NCBI RefSeq assembly: GCF_947490415.1
Contig: NZ_CANLGX010000004.1
Span: forward strand, 248,001 to 312,000
Direction: 5' to 3'
DNA: 64,000 bases
Source of the DNA: an uncultured Eudoraea sp.
GTDB lineage: Bacteria; Bacteroidota; Bacteroidia; Flavobacteriales; Flavobacteriaceae
This document shows positions 1-8,440 of the stretch, piece after piece (position 1 is the stretch's first letter; each line of letters starts with the position of its first letter). Both the position numbers and the translations under genes were made by a program. The notes under the pieces were generated by a model, which saw only the letters and a program-made list of their open reading frames with translations, did not search any database and had not been told where the DNA came from.

Positions 1-1
1 G

Positions 2-2137
2 CATCGTCTTTGGCAAATGGAATTTCAGACGTATGCGGCCGCTGGTCGGTTATCTGAAATTATTGGCGAAGCAGCGTTAAACTACGACCGTCAGCAGCGC
101 AGACGCGGCATGGGATTTGGAGCAGAGCAAGCCATAGCAAAGATCAAAGAAGACCCTAAAACCAATGCCTTAGTTGAAGCTTATGCCGAGGGTGTGAATA
201 GCTACATCAACCAAATACAGCCTAAAGACTTTCCTGTAGAGTATAAACTGCTCGACTATCAGCCAGAACCCTGGACGATAAAAAAAACAGCCTTGTTATT
301 GATGTACATGACCAAGGATTTGGCCGGAGGAGATTCTGATTTAGAATATACCAATGCATTGCGGATGTTTGGGAAAGAACGCTTTGATTTATTGTATCCG
401 GATTTTTTTGATGTCATAGACCCTATTATTCCCAAGGAAACCGATTGGAGTTATATTGATGTGCCTATTACGGAAACACCGGAAAGTGAATTGCCACTAG
501 ACTCTATTCCAAAAACCTTAGACAAGCCAAATCCTGATAATGGCAGTAATAACTGGGCCATTTCTGGTGAAAAATCCTATTCCGGAAATCCTATTTTGGC
601 AAACGACCCGCATTTGGGGCTAAACCTACCTTCTATTTGGTTTGTGATGCAATTAAGTATTCCAACCCATAATGCTTTTGGCGCCACACTGCCCGGAGCC
701 CTGGGCATAATTTCAGGATTTAACTCTAACATTTCATGGGGAGAAACCAACGCTACCAGAGATGTATTGGATTGGTACAAAATTGAATTTAAAGATGAAA
801 CACGCAGACAATACAAATATGGTGATGATTGGAAAGCTGTGAGTTTTAGAATTGAAGAAATTAAAATAAAAGGTAAAGCCGCTTATATTGATTCTGTATG
901 TTATACCCATCATGGGCCTGTGGCTTACGATAAAAACTTTATGGGTGATAATAAACTTGCCGGCTATGCCATGAAATGGTCGGGCCATATAGGGGGCAAC
1001 AATCAAAAGACATTTTTAGAGCTCAACAAAGGAAGGAATTATGATGATTATGTTAATGCCCTTAAACATTATACAGCACCGGCACAAAACTTTGTCTTTG
1101 CTTCAACAGAGGGTGATATCGCTATTTGGGTTCAGGGAAAACTGCCCAATAAATGGAAAGGACAAGGGAAATTTTTAATGGATGGCAGCAATCCGAAGCA
1201 CGACTGGCAAAGTTTTATCCCACAGGCCTTTAATGCCCATACCAAAAATCCGGAACGCGGCTTTGTCAGCTCAGCAAATCAGCACCCTGTAGATGAATCC
1301 TATCCGTTCTATGTATTTAATGATGGTTACGAAACCTACAGAAACCGCGTAATCAATAACTTTTTTAATTCTAAAGAGACTTTCAATATTCAGGATTTTA
1401 AGGATTTACACAATAATAATTATAACCTAAAGGCGGCAGAACTCCTGCCCTATATTTTTGAAACTATGGATACCTCTACGCTCACTGCAGAAGAGTTAAG
1501 CATATTCAACGAAATAAAAACATGGGACTTCAACAACGATATAGACGAGCTGGGTCCAAGTATTTATAGTATTTGGTGGAGCAAACTCTATGATCTGTTT
1601 TGGGATGAATATGATGTTGATAATGTTGCCCTGGATAAACCATTCACCTACCAAACCATTCACTTGCTAAAAACCAAAGGCGACGATAAATTTATGGATA
1701 TTGTAGAAACACCTGAAACCGAAACCGCCAAAGATCTGTTTTTAATCAGTTTCAAAAAAGCAGCAAAATCCTTAATGGATTGGAAAGCTGAAAATGGAGA
1801 TTATAACTGGAATGCCTATAAGAGCACCTATGTTGGTCATTTGCTGCAGGCCTTACCTGCATTTTCAAGGTTTAACCTGCCAATTGGGGGTGGTGGCAAC
1901 ATTGTGAACGCAACCAAAAAAAATCATGGTCCCTCCTGGCGAATGATTGTGGAGATGAGCTCGCCACCAACTGCTTTAGGAATTTATCCCGGAGGTCAAT
2001 CGGGTAATCCAGGCAGTAAATATTACGATAATTTTATAGACGATTGGGCAGCAGGCAACTACCACAATTTAAACTTTTTGCAATCCGACATTAAAACGGA
2101 CGCTGTAATAGACACACAAACTTTAATATCCAACTAA
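2..2137 (+). CDS. Penicillin acylase family (S45) hydrolase, 5' end cut by window edge
   Basis: The frame is already open at the window edge: codons before the first Met at 17 read HRLWQ, which joins the family's conserved RLWQM segment, so the true start lies upstream. Family members are exported N-terminal-nucleophile amidohydrolases that cleave amide side chains from beta-lactams, acyl-homoserine lactones or peptides after self-processing into two chains. The processing site and nucleophile are visible as GSNNWA (Ser about residue 177 counted from Met17), followed by the conserved NDPHLGL segment. Further family motifs are WGETNA and, near the C-terminus, the glycine-rich GGGGN and GQSGNPGS blocks. 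The C-terminal part looks complete. The stop codon directly abuts the next start codon, so the two genes are probably cotranscribed. The substrate cannot be told from sequence. Confidence 0.9.
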   Translation, partial: HRLWQMEFQTYAAAGRLSEIIGEAALNYDRQQRRRGMGFGAEQAIAKIKEDPKTNALVEAYAEGVNSYINQIQPKDFPVEYKLLDYQPEPWTIKKTALLLMYMTKDLAGGDSDLEYTNALRMFGKERFDLLYPDFFDVIDPIIPKETDWSYIDVPITETPESELPLDSIPKTLDKPNPDNGSNNWAISGEKSYSGNPILANDPHLGLNLPSIWFVMQLSIPTHNAFGATLPGALGIISGFNSNISWGETNATRDVLDWYKIEFKDETRRQYKYGDDWKAVSFRIEEIKIKGKAAYIDSVCYTHHGPVAYDKNFMGDNKLAGYAMKWSGHIGGNNQKTFLELNKGRNYDDYVNALKHYTAPAQNFVFASTEGDIAIWVQGKLPNKWKGQGKFLMDGSNPKHDWQSFIPQAFNAHTKNPERGFVSSANQHPVDESYPFYVFNDGYETYRNRVINNFFNSKETFNIQDFKDLHNNNYNLKAAELLPYIFETMDTSTLTAEELSIFNEIKTWDFNNDIDELGPSIYSIWWSKLYDLFWDEYDVDNVALDKPFTYQTIHLLKTKGDDKFMDIVETPETETAKDLFLISFKKAAKSLMDWKAENGDYNWNAYKSTYVGHLLQALPAFSRFNLPIGGGGNIVNATKKNHGPSWRMIVEMSSPPTALGIYPGGQSGNPGSKYYDNFIDDWAAGNYHNLNFLQSDIKTDAVIDTQTLISN

Positions 2138-2491
2138 ATGAAAACAAAAATCCTAAATTTTGTGGCCACAATTGTTTTAGCCATCGTCTTTTCATTTTTT
2201 CTGCCCTGGTGGTCGGTAATGTTGGCTGCATTTATAGCCGCAGTATTGTTTTCCTTAAAACGCGCAGCTGTTTTCTTTACCCCATTTTTGGCCGTCTTAA
2301 TATTTTGGGCAGCCTATTCATTTTTACTGGCTAACGATAACGACTTTGTGCTGGCTAAAAAAATAGCAGTATTATTACCTTTGGGTGGTAGCCCATCCCT
2401 TCTGATATTAGTTACAGGTATTGTTGGAGGTTTGGCTGCTGGTATAGCCGGTGTTTTTGGAAAACAATGCCTGGTGTTAGTGAAAAAATAA
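2138..2491 (+). CDS. Small integral membrane protein, unknown function
   Basis: This 117-residue protein is almost entirely hydrophobic, with about four membrane segments separated by short basic loops (for example KRA near residue 42). Its ATG follows the acylase stop codon with no gap, so it is translationally linked to that gene. I do not recognise the family. The coupling suggests it is co-expressed with the exported acylase, but nothing in the sequence shows a direct partnership. Confidence 0.7.
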   Translation: MKTKILNFVATIVLAIVFSFFLPWWSVMLAAFIAAVLFSLKRAAVFFTPFLAVLIFWAAYSFLLANDNDFVLAKKIAVLLPLGGSPSLLILVTGIVGGLAAGIAGVFGKQCLVLVKK

Positions 2492-2655
2492 CGCTCTAAA
2501 AATAGCAGTCACTAATTACCAATCCACCTCTGACTTGAATACATATTCCCTGGCAAATACAAATTCTGATAAATGAGAAATTTGGAATAAATTTCAGTCC
2601 TTAGGTTACTGTAAATGAATCGAAATAACAGCTGAGGGCATTAGCTTATAAAAAT

Positions 2656-5175
2656 TTGAAATCAAAAGGTCACATAAGTCAAACAGAAATACATGGACTC
2701 ACCGATGCTGAAGTTTTTCAGCAGAGGGCATTAAACGGTTCAAACCAATTAAAGAAGGAGAAAAATCTACTTCTTCAAAATCTTCTTTCAGTAATAAAAG
2801 AACCCATGTTTATTTTGTTGCTGATAGCCTGTGCCGTGTATTTTTCAATCTCGGAATTTTCCGAAGCCTATACGATGCTTTTTGCGCTTTTTTTTGTTGC
2901 AGGAATTGATGTTTTCCAAAATTTCCGGACCCAAAAAGCTTTAAAAGCCATAAGTCGATTAACTGAGACCAAAACCAAAGTTATCCGCAATGCGGAAACC
3001 ATTAAAATTGATACAGTAGATTTGGTCACAAAAGATGTCATTATATGCGAGGAAGGTACGATCGTACCTGCTGATGCAGAAATCCTTACATCCAATGATT
3101 TTTCAATAGACGAATCAATCCTTACCGGAGAATCCATTTCGGTAGAAAAATTTTCAACGGATACTATATTTCAGGGTACACTGATAGTCAGGGGATACTG
3201 CTATGCTAAAGTTTCAGCGGTAGGGAAACAAACAACACTTGGCGGAATAGGAGAACTGGTTTCATCTACGGCAAAAGAAAAAACGCCTTTGCAATCAAAA
3301 GTTTCGAATTTCGTGCGGAGCATGGTGATCATAGGTAGTATTGCTTTTCTGTTCGTATGGGGATATAACTGGTGGGAAAGCGGAAATGCACTGCATGGAT
3401 TAATACATGGCCTGACCATGGCCATGTCTGTCCTCCCGGAAGAAATACCGGTGGCACTTTCCACTTTTATGGCTTTTGGCGCATATAGATTATTAAAAAA
3501 TGGAATAATTACCCGAAGCCCTAAAACCGTAGAGACTTTAGGTTCTGCAACTGTTATCTGTCTTGATAAAACAGGAACACTCACTCAGAATCTGATGAAT
3601 GTCACCCACACTTTTAGCCTTAAAACAAACAGGGAAATTACCTTCGATAAATCTCCAAAACCCTCTGAAGTATTGGAATATGCGATGTGGGCCAGTGAAG
3701 AAAATCCATTTGACCCTATGGAAAAATCAATTCACAACTATTATGCTGAATTGTTTAAGGTGGATGAACGAAAGAATTATAAGATGGTCAAAGAGTTTCC
3801 TTTATCCGGAAAGCCACCGGTTATGACACATGTTTTTCAAAATGAAAATAAAAAATTCATCATAGGTTGTAAAGGAGCTTTGGAAGGCGTACTTAAATTG
3901 TGTTCTCTGAGCCCGGAGCAAAAAGACGTAATTCATAAACAGGGTTTGATTTACGCAAAAAACGGACTTCGGGTATTAGGTATAGCAAAGGGACATTGGG
4001 ATAGTAGTGATTATCCCGAATTACAAAAAGATATTGAATTTGAATTTTTAGGATTAATAACATTTTGGGACCCCCCTACTCCACATATTAAGAATGTAAT
4101 TAACGGTTTTTATGCAGCAGGTCTGGATGTAAAAATGATCACGGGAGATTACAAAGAAACAGCAGTGGCAATAGCCAAACAAAGCGGTATTAAATTGGAT
4201 AAGGTCTTAACCGGTTCAGAATTAGCTGAATTAAGTGATGAAGCACTAAAAGAAACGCTGTCATCTGTCAATGTTTTTGCCAGAATTGATCCCGAAACAA
4301 AGTTGAGAATAATAAATGTCCTCAAACAAACCGGACAAATTGTTTCCATGACTGGCGATGGAGTGAATGATGCACCAGCGTTAAAATCCGCGCATATTGG
4401 CATTGCAATGGGCAGTAAGGGAACTGATGTTGCAAAAGGTGCAGCCGGACTTATTCTGTCTAATAACGACTTGTCAAAAATGATCGATGCCATCTTCCTT
4501 GGCAGGAGAATTAATGAAAACCTAACCAAAGCGATCCGTTATATTATTTCAATACATATCCCCATTATACTGCTTGTAATGTTACCTATCTTTTTTAAAT
4601 GGCTGCCTCCACAACTGTTTTCACCAATACATGTCATATTTCTTGAACTTATAATGGGACCCACCTGCTCTATTGTCTATGAAAATGAGAACATCCCTAG
4701 AGAAAAATTAAAATACCCTGTTGATTCTCGGAACAAGAATTTACTTCATTTGTCACAACTCTGGATTACAATAGTACAGGGTTTAATGATAACGGTTGGA
4801 TGTTTAATTATTGGGTATTATGGAAGCTATTTTGAGATGGGTGAATTTAAAATTCGATCATTGATTTTCAGCACTCTTATTTTCTCAAACATACTTCTTA
4901 CGCTTATTAACCGTTCATTCAGCCAAACAATTTTTCAGACCCTAAAACAGAAAAACACTTATGTCCCTGTTATAATATTTATTTCAATTATTTTGCTGTT
5001 GTTGATCCTGAATGTTCCCTACATAACCAATTTTTTCAGCGGTTCTCCTTTACAATTACAAGAGTATTTATTTTCGTTTGTAATTGCTTTAATATTTACA
5101 ATTTGGATTGAACCCATAAAATATTTGAAAGGCCGCAAAGATTCATTGAAATCAGAACAAAAAACTACAGGCTAA
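2656..5175 (+). CDS. Cation-transporting P-type ATPase (P2-like)
   Basis: An 839-residue ion pump of the inner membrane. Domains in order: a Cation_ATPase_N segment (about 10-60), the actuator domain with the TGES motif (about 155), membrane helix M4 with PEEIP (261-265), the phosphorylated Asp304 in DKTGTLT, the nucleotide-binding domain, the hinge TGDGVNDAPA and four to six C-terminal helices. Length and order match P2-type (Ca2+/Na+/H+ type) ATPases. The M4 motif is PEEIP instead of the PEGLP usual in calcium pumps, so I leave the transported ion open. The start is a TTG at 2656: no ATG lies in frame nearby, and the sequence before it does not extend the N-domain. There is a 164-bp gap upstream and 216 bp downstream, so it is probably a single transcription unit. 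Confidence 0.92.
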   Translation: MKSKGHISQTEIHGLTDAEVFQQRALNGSNQLKKEKNLLLQNLLSVIKEPMFILLLIACAVYFSISEFSEAYTMLFALFFVAGIDVFQNFRTQKALKAISRLTETKTKVIRNAETIKIDTVDLVTKDVIICEEGTIVPADAEILTSNDFSIDESILTGESISVEKFSTDTIFQGTLIVRGYCYAKVSAVGKQTTLGGIGELVSSTAKEKTPLQSKVSNFVRSMVIIGSIAFLFVWGYNWWESGNALHGLIHGLTMAMSVLPEEIPVALSTFMAFGAYRLLKNGIITRSPKTVETLGSATVICLDKTGTLTQNLMNVTHTFSLKTNREITFDKSPKPSEVLEYAMWASEENPFDPMEKSIHNYYAELFKVDERKNYKMVKEFPLSGKPPVMTHVFQNENKKFIIGCKGALEGVLKLCSLSPEQKDVIHKQGLIYAKNGLRVLGIAKGHWDSSDYPELQKDIEFEFLGLITFWDPPTPHIKNVINGFYAAGLDVKMITGDYKETAVAIAKQSGIKLDKVLTGSELAELSDEALKETLSSVNVFARIDPETKLRIINVLKQTGQIVSMTGDGVNDAPALKSAHIGIAMGSKGTDVAKGAAGLILSNNDLSKMIDAIFLGRRINENLTKAIRYIISIHIPIILLVMLPIFFKWLPPQLFSPIHVIFLELIMGPTCSIVYENENIPREKLKYPVDSRNKNLLHLSQLWITIVQGLMITVGCLIIGYYGSYFEMGEFKIRSLIFSTLIFSNILLTLINRSFSQTIFQTLKQKNTYVPVIIFISIILLLLILNVPYITNFFSGSPLQLQEYLFSFVIALIFTIWIEPIKYLKGRKDSLKSEQKTTG

Positions 5176-5274
5176 TGCCCGAATAAGAACCCAATAACAA
5201 GGGCTAAGCTCCATAGACAGACAATTTAACCACACAGTTGGCATTCACAGGATCCTAAAAATTAGTAGAGAAAC

Positions 5275-5294
5275 CAAATGATTTAAATCATTTG
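5275..5294. promoter_or_regulatory. Perfect 20-bp palindrome upstream of the outer-membrane protein gene
   Basis: CAAATGATTT is followed directly by AAATCATTTG, giving a perfect 20-bp palindrome without a spacer, 98 bp before the start at 5393 and 100 bp after the ATPase stop. The lack of a loop and of a T-tract argues against a terminator; a binding site for a dimeric regulator is more likely. A TACATTTA box, one mismatch from the Bacteroidota -7 consensus, follows at about 5311. Confidence 0.45.
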
Positions 5295-5392
5295 ACTGAT
5301 TTCGATAGCAATGTACATTTACGCACATTTATAATCAATTCACTCTAAATACATAATATTTATTAAACAGTATTAACTAGAAATTAGGTCTT

Positions 5393-6400
5393 ATGAAAAC
5401 TGTGTCGCTGCTTTTAATGCTTATTATTTCGAATCTGATTCACGCTCAGCAGGCAGGAACTCCTGTGTCATTTGTTCAGTCCGGACATTATTTGCCGGGA
5501 ATTGCAGGTGTTCGCGATTATGCCAACCCGGGACAAGATGGCCTTTTCCTGATAGATTACAATGTATTTTTAAATGCTGATACATATTATGACCGGAATG
5601 GGAATAAAGTTAATAGTATTCAAGGTCCTTTAGGAAATACGATACCCCTTAATATTGATATTTCCGGCTATATCAATAGTCTTATGCTCGTTTATGCTAC
5701 TCCCAAACTTCCGTTTTTAGGAAATGCACAGTATTTATTTATTGCTTCGCCTAATTATACCACAGCCAATGTCAGGGTTGGTCTAGGGGAGTTAATTAAC
5801 AACCAACCCATTGAAGGAGGTGCCTCCGGATTTGGAGATTTATTTGTCTCACCACTTATGCTGTCCTGGGGATTTGAGAAATTTGATATTATCGGTGCTT
5901 ATTTCTTTTATGCCCCTACCGGGAGATATGATACAGGAGCAAGTGATAATATAGGTCTCGGATACTGGTCTCATATTGTTCAATTAGCCTCTTATTACTA
6001 TCCAAAAGCAGACAAATCTACCGCACTGTTGTTGATGCCATCTTACGAATTTCAAGGTAAAATAAAAGACGTAGATGTTAAGCCGGGAAGTCGCTTTACA
6101 TTAGAATATGGAGTTAGTCAATATTTATCCGAACGATTTGAAGTATTCCTGCAGGGAGGCCATTCCTGGCAGGTTGGTGAAGATTCCGGAGGCGATGTGT
6201 ATTGGGATAAATCGGTCAAGGATCGAATGAGTGTTTTTGGATTTGGTGCCGGCTATTGGTTAGTCCCGGAGACCTTCTACGCCAATGTGAAATATACTAG
6301 TTCATATGGCCTGAGGCAACAGTTTAAATCCAATTTATTTCAAATAGAATTGCTGTTCGTCCCTAATTTTCTTAAAAGTAAACCCGCATTGGAAGAATAA
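5393..6400 (+). CDS. Outer-membrane transporter-like protein (Phenol_MetA_deg family)
   Basis: A 335-residue protein with an N-terminal signal peptide ending around IHAQ (residue 19). The body alternates short beta-strands rich in aromatic and glycine residues, as in outer-membrane barrels. The segment YAPTGRYD, followed by NIGLGYW, is typical of the Phenol_MetA_deg/SphA-like family, often annotated only as 'transporter'. The family is believed to form barrels for uptake of hydrophobic or aromatic compounds, but few members have been studied. It stands alone, with long gaps on both sides and a palindrome upstream. The family call is fairly safe; the substrate is unknown. Confidence 0.75.
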   Translation: MKTVSLLLMLIISNLIHAQQAGTPVSFVQSGHYLPGIAGVRDYANPGQDGLFLIDYNVFLNADTYYDRNGNKVNSIQGPLGNTIPLNIDISGYINSLMLVYATPKLPFLGNAQYLFIASPNYTTANVRVGLGELINNQPIEGGASGFGDLFVSPLMLSWGFEKFDIIGAYFFYAPTGRYDTGASDNIGLGYWSHIVQLASYYYPKADKSTALLLMPSYEFQGKIKDVDVKPGSRFTLEYGVSQYLSERFEVFLQGGHSWQVGEDSGGDVYWDKSVKDRMSVFGFGAGYWLVPETFYANVKYTSSYGLRQQFKSNLFQIELLFVPNFLKSKPALEE

Positions 6401-6992
6401 TATGTGCTTCATATCCCGAATATAAGCAACTATAAAAAACTGGTAAATAAAACGTGGTGACAGCATAATACATAAGATGATAGCCTAATTAACAGACACT
6501 TACCTCAAAGGTTTGCCTTCAGTATAGGCCTACTTAAATCAATGTTTTAAAAAGAATGGACGAGAGTAATAGTACTATTCACTTTGTGGTTGGCTATGGT
6601 CTGTACACTTATGAAGAAACAAAACGAAACACAGAAATCTATTCAAAATTCTAAAGATTTAGGTGCTATTTTGGAAATGCCTGGGCCATTAAATAAAGAC
6701 AAGCAACAAACCGTCAACAATGTATAAGTGTAATAATCCAGTTAGTACCTAACGTTATGCATTGTCAGCGAACAAGACCACACCTCAAAATGCAAGGAGT
6801 CTTTGAAACTGGCAAAACTATCAGATCCTAAACCAGTAATCCTATCAGGTGATTTCGGACATTTGGCATACAATTGAATGCGGAATTGAATCCAAACAAT
6901 AAAGCGCTGTCTTATTTGGAATGTAATTACAAATAATTACATTTAGTCCCTTGGTTTTAGCTAAAATAAAATTAAATTTTAAACCATTTTAA
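6401..6992. other. 592-bp gene-poor region with remnant ORF and inverted repeat
   Basis: No full-length gene is visible. The only open stretch is a short + frame open from the stop at 6548-6550 to 6727. Its only ATG start is at 6596 (43 codons, beginning MVCTLMKKQ), with a hydrophobic run just before it in the same frame. It ends inside the left arm of an imperfect inverted repeat (6717-6765). The last 100 bp are AT-rich and probably carry the promoter of the gene at 6993. The layout suggests the remains of a small inserted gene. Confidence 0.5.
6717..6765. repeat. attC-like nested inverted repeat
   Basis: The left arm 6717-6727 (ACAATGTATAA) pairs with the right arm 6755-6765 (TTATGCATTGT) over 11 bp with a single G-T wobble. 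Between them lies a second hairpin, GTTAG-TAC-CTAAC (6741-6753). A short reading frame stops exactly in the left arm, as is common in integron gene cassettes. The right arm and the bases after it (GTTATGCATTGTCAGC) resemble, from memory, the end of Vibrio cholerae repeats (VCR attC sites). No integrase gene is in the window, so the assignment is tentative. Confidence 0.35.
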
Positions 6993-8372
6993 ATGAGTAG
7001 CAATAAAATTGTTGTTGGCAGTGAAGAGTGGTGTGCGCTCCCCCAACTGAATATTCCGGCAATAAAAGTTCGTGTAGATTCCGGTGCGAAAACATCGGCT
7101 TTACATGCTGTAAACATTATACCATTTAAAAAGGAAGGTATTCCATGGGTGAGGTATGAAGTGCATCCCTTACAAAATGAAGGAAAGACAACAATTTATT
7201 GTGAATCTCCTGTATTAGATAAAAGAAAAGTAAAAAGTTCAAGTGGCTTTGGAGAAATACGCTACGTAATAAAGACGGCTTTAGCAATAGCGAAATCTTC
7301 CTGGGAAATTGAAATTACTTTAACGAACAGAGATTCTATGGGGTATAGGATGTTGCTGGGAAGACAGGCTATGGCAGGGAAAATTCTGGTAGATCCGGAG
7401 GCCGCTTTTCAATTGGGAGAACTTTCCACCCATATTTTAAAACAGCATTACAAAATTTATATTAATAAACCATCGGGGCTTAAAATTGGAATATTGGCTA
7501 GCAACCCGGATTTATACAGCAATCGGAGAATCATAGAGGCGGGGGAAGAAAGAGGTCATCAAATGGAATTTTTATATATCAAAGATTGCTATATTAAATT
7601 AGATGGAAAAAACCCTGAAATGCATTACCGCGGGGGAAGAATTTTAGACGATTTTGACGCGATTATACCCAGAATAAGGCCCAGTATTACTTTTTATGGT
7701 TGTGCTTTAACCCGGCATTTTGAGGCCATAGGAGTCTATGTGCAAAATTCTGCCTCATCTATTACCCAATCCAGAGATAAGCTATATTCATTACAATTGC
7801 TCATTAATAACGGTTTACCAATACCTACAACAGGCTTTGCCAATTCCCCATTAGACACCGATGATTTAATTAAAATGGTTGGAGGAGCACCCCTAATTGT
7901 TAAATTATTGGAAGGAACACAGGGTAAAGGAGTGGTTCTTGCTGAGACAAAAAAAGCAGCCGAGAGTCTTATCAATGCCTTTAAGAGTTTACGAGCTAAT
8001 ATCTTGGTTCAGGAATTTGTTAAAGAGGCCGAAGGAAAGGACATCCGTTGCTTTGTTATCAATGGTAAAGTTGTTGAAAGTATCATGCGAACCGCTGCAC
8101 CTGGGGAGTTTAGGGCAAATATTCATATGGGAGGTACCGCTCAATTGATAAAAATTACACCTGAAGAAAGGAGGATCGCTATTTTAGCAGCAAAGACCAT
8201 GAATTTAAAAGTTGCCGGTGTTGATATAATTAGAGGACATAACGGGGCTTTATTGCTCGAAGTTAATTCATCCCCGGGCCTTGAAGGGATTGAAGGTGTG
8301 TCCAAAAAGGATATTGCCGGCTTGATGATAGAAGCTATAGAAAAAGATTTAAAACCAAAGAAAATCAATTAA
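6993..8372 (+). CDS. Fusion of retropepsin-like (RimB-type) protease and RimK ATP-grasp ligase
   Basis: A 459-residue two-domain protein. Residues about 5-150 match the ATP-dependent zinc protease / RimB family (PF05618), with the aspartyl-protease-like motif VDSGAKTSALHA (Asp29) and LLGRQAM near 120. Residues about 160-455 are a RimK-type ATP-grasp ligase. The visible ligase features are the start KIGILASNP, the nucleotide-binding segments PLIVKLLEGTQGKGV and ILVQEF, and the metal-binding LLEVNSSPGLEGIE. RimK enzymes add glutamate or related amino acids to a protein C-terminus or small peptide by forming acyl phosphates. The fused protease may trim or control the modification. The start follows a 592-bp gene-poor stretch. 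The next gene starts 68 bp on, on the same strand, and also encodes an amide-chemistry fusion. The ligase substrate (ribosomal protein S6 or another) cannot be assigned. Confidence 0.88.
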   Translation: MSSNKIVVGSEEWCALPQLNIPAIKVRVDSGAKTSALHAVNIIPFKKEGIPWVRYEVHPLQNEGKTTIYCESPVLDKRKVKSSSGFGEIRYVIKTALAIAKSSWEIEITLTNRDSMGYRMLLGRQAMAGKILVDPEAAFQLGELSTHILKQHYKIYINKPSGLKIGILASNPDLYSNRRIIEAGEERGHQMEFLYIKDCYIKLDGKNPEMHYRGGRILDDFDAIIPRIRPSITFYGCALTRHFEAIGVYVQNSASSITQSRDKLYSLQLLINNGLPIPTTGFANSPLDTDDLIKMVGGAPLIVKLLEGTQGKGVVLAETKKAAESLINAFKSLRANILVQEFVKEAEGKDIRCFVINGKVVESIMRTAAPGEFRANIHMGGTAQLIKITPEERRIAILAAKTMNLKVAGVDIIRGHNGALLLEVNSSPGLEGIEGVSKKDIAGLMIEAIEKDLKPKKIN

Positions 8373-8440
8373 TTCTGAATGGAAAACTCCATTTACCGGC
8401 TATTTGTTAGATAAATACCTATAATATTTAGAATAAATAT

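Noticed and set aside
577-1006. Open frames of 79 and 90 residues on the - strand within the penicillin acylase gene
   Set aside because: They lie entirely in a conserved gene on the other strand, have no family features and come from codon bias of that gene.
4149-4529. 126-residue - strand frame within the P-type ATPase
   Set aside because: It covers the conserved hinge and P-domain coding region; its translation has no recognisable features.
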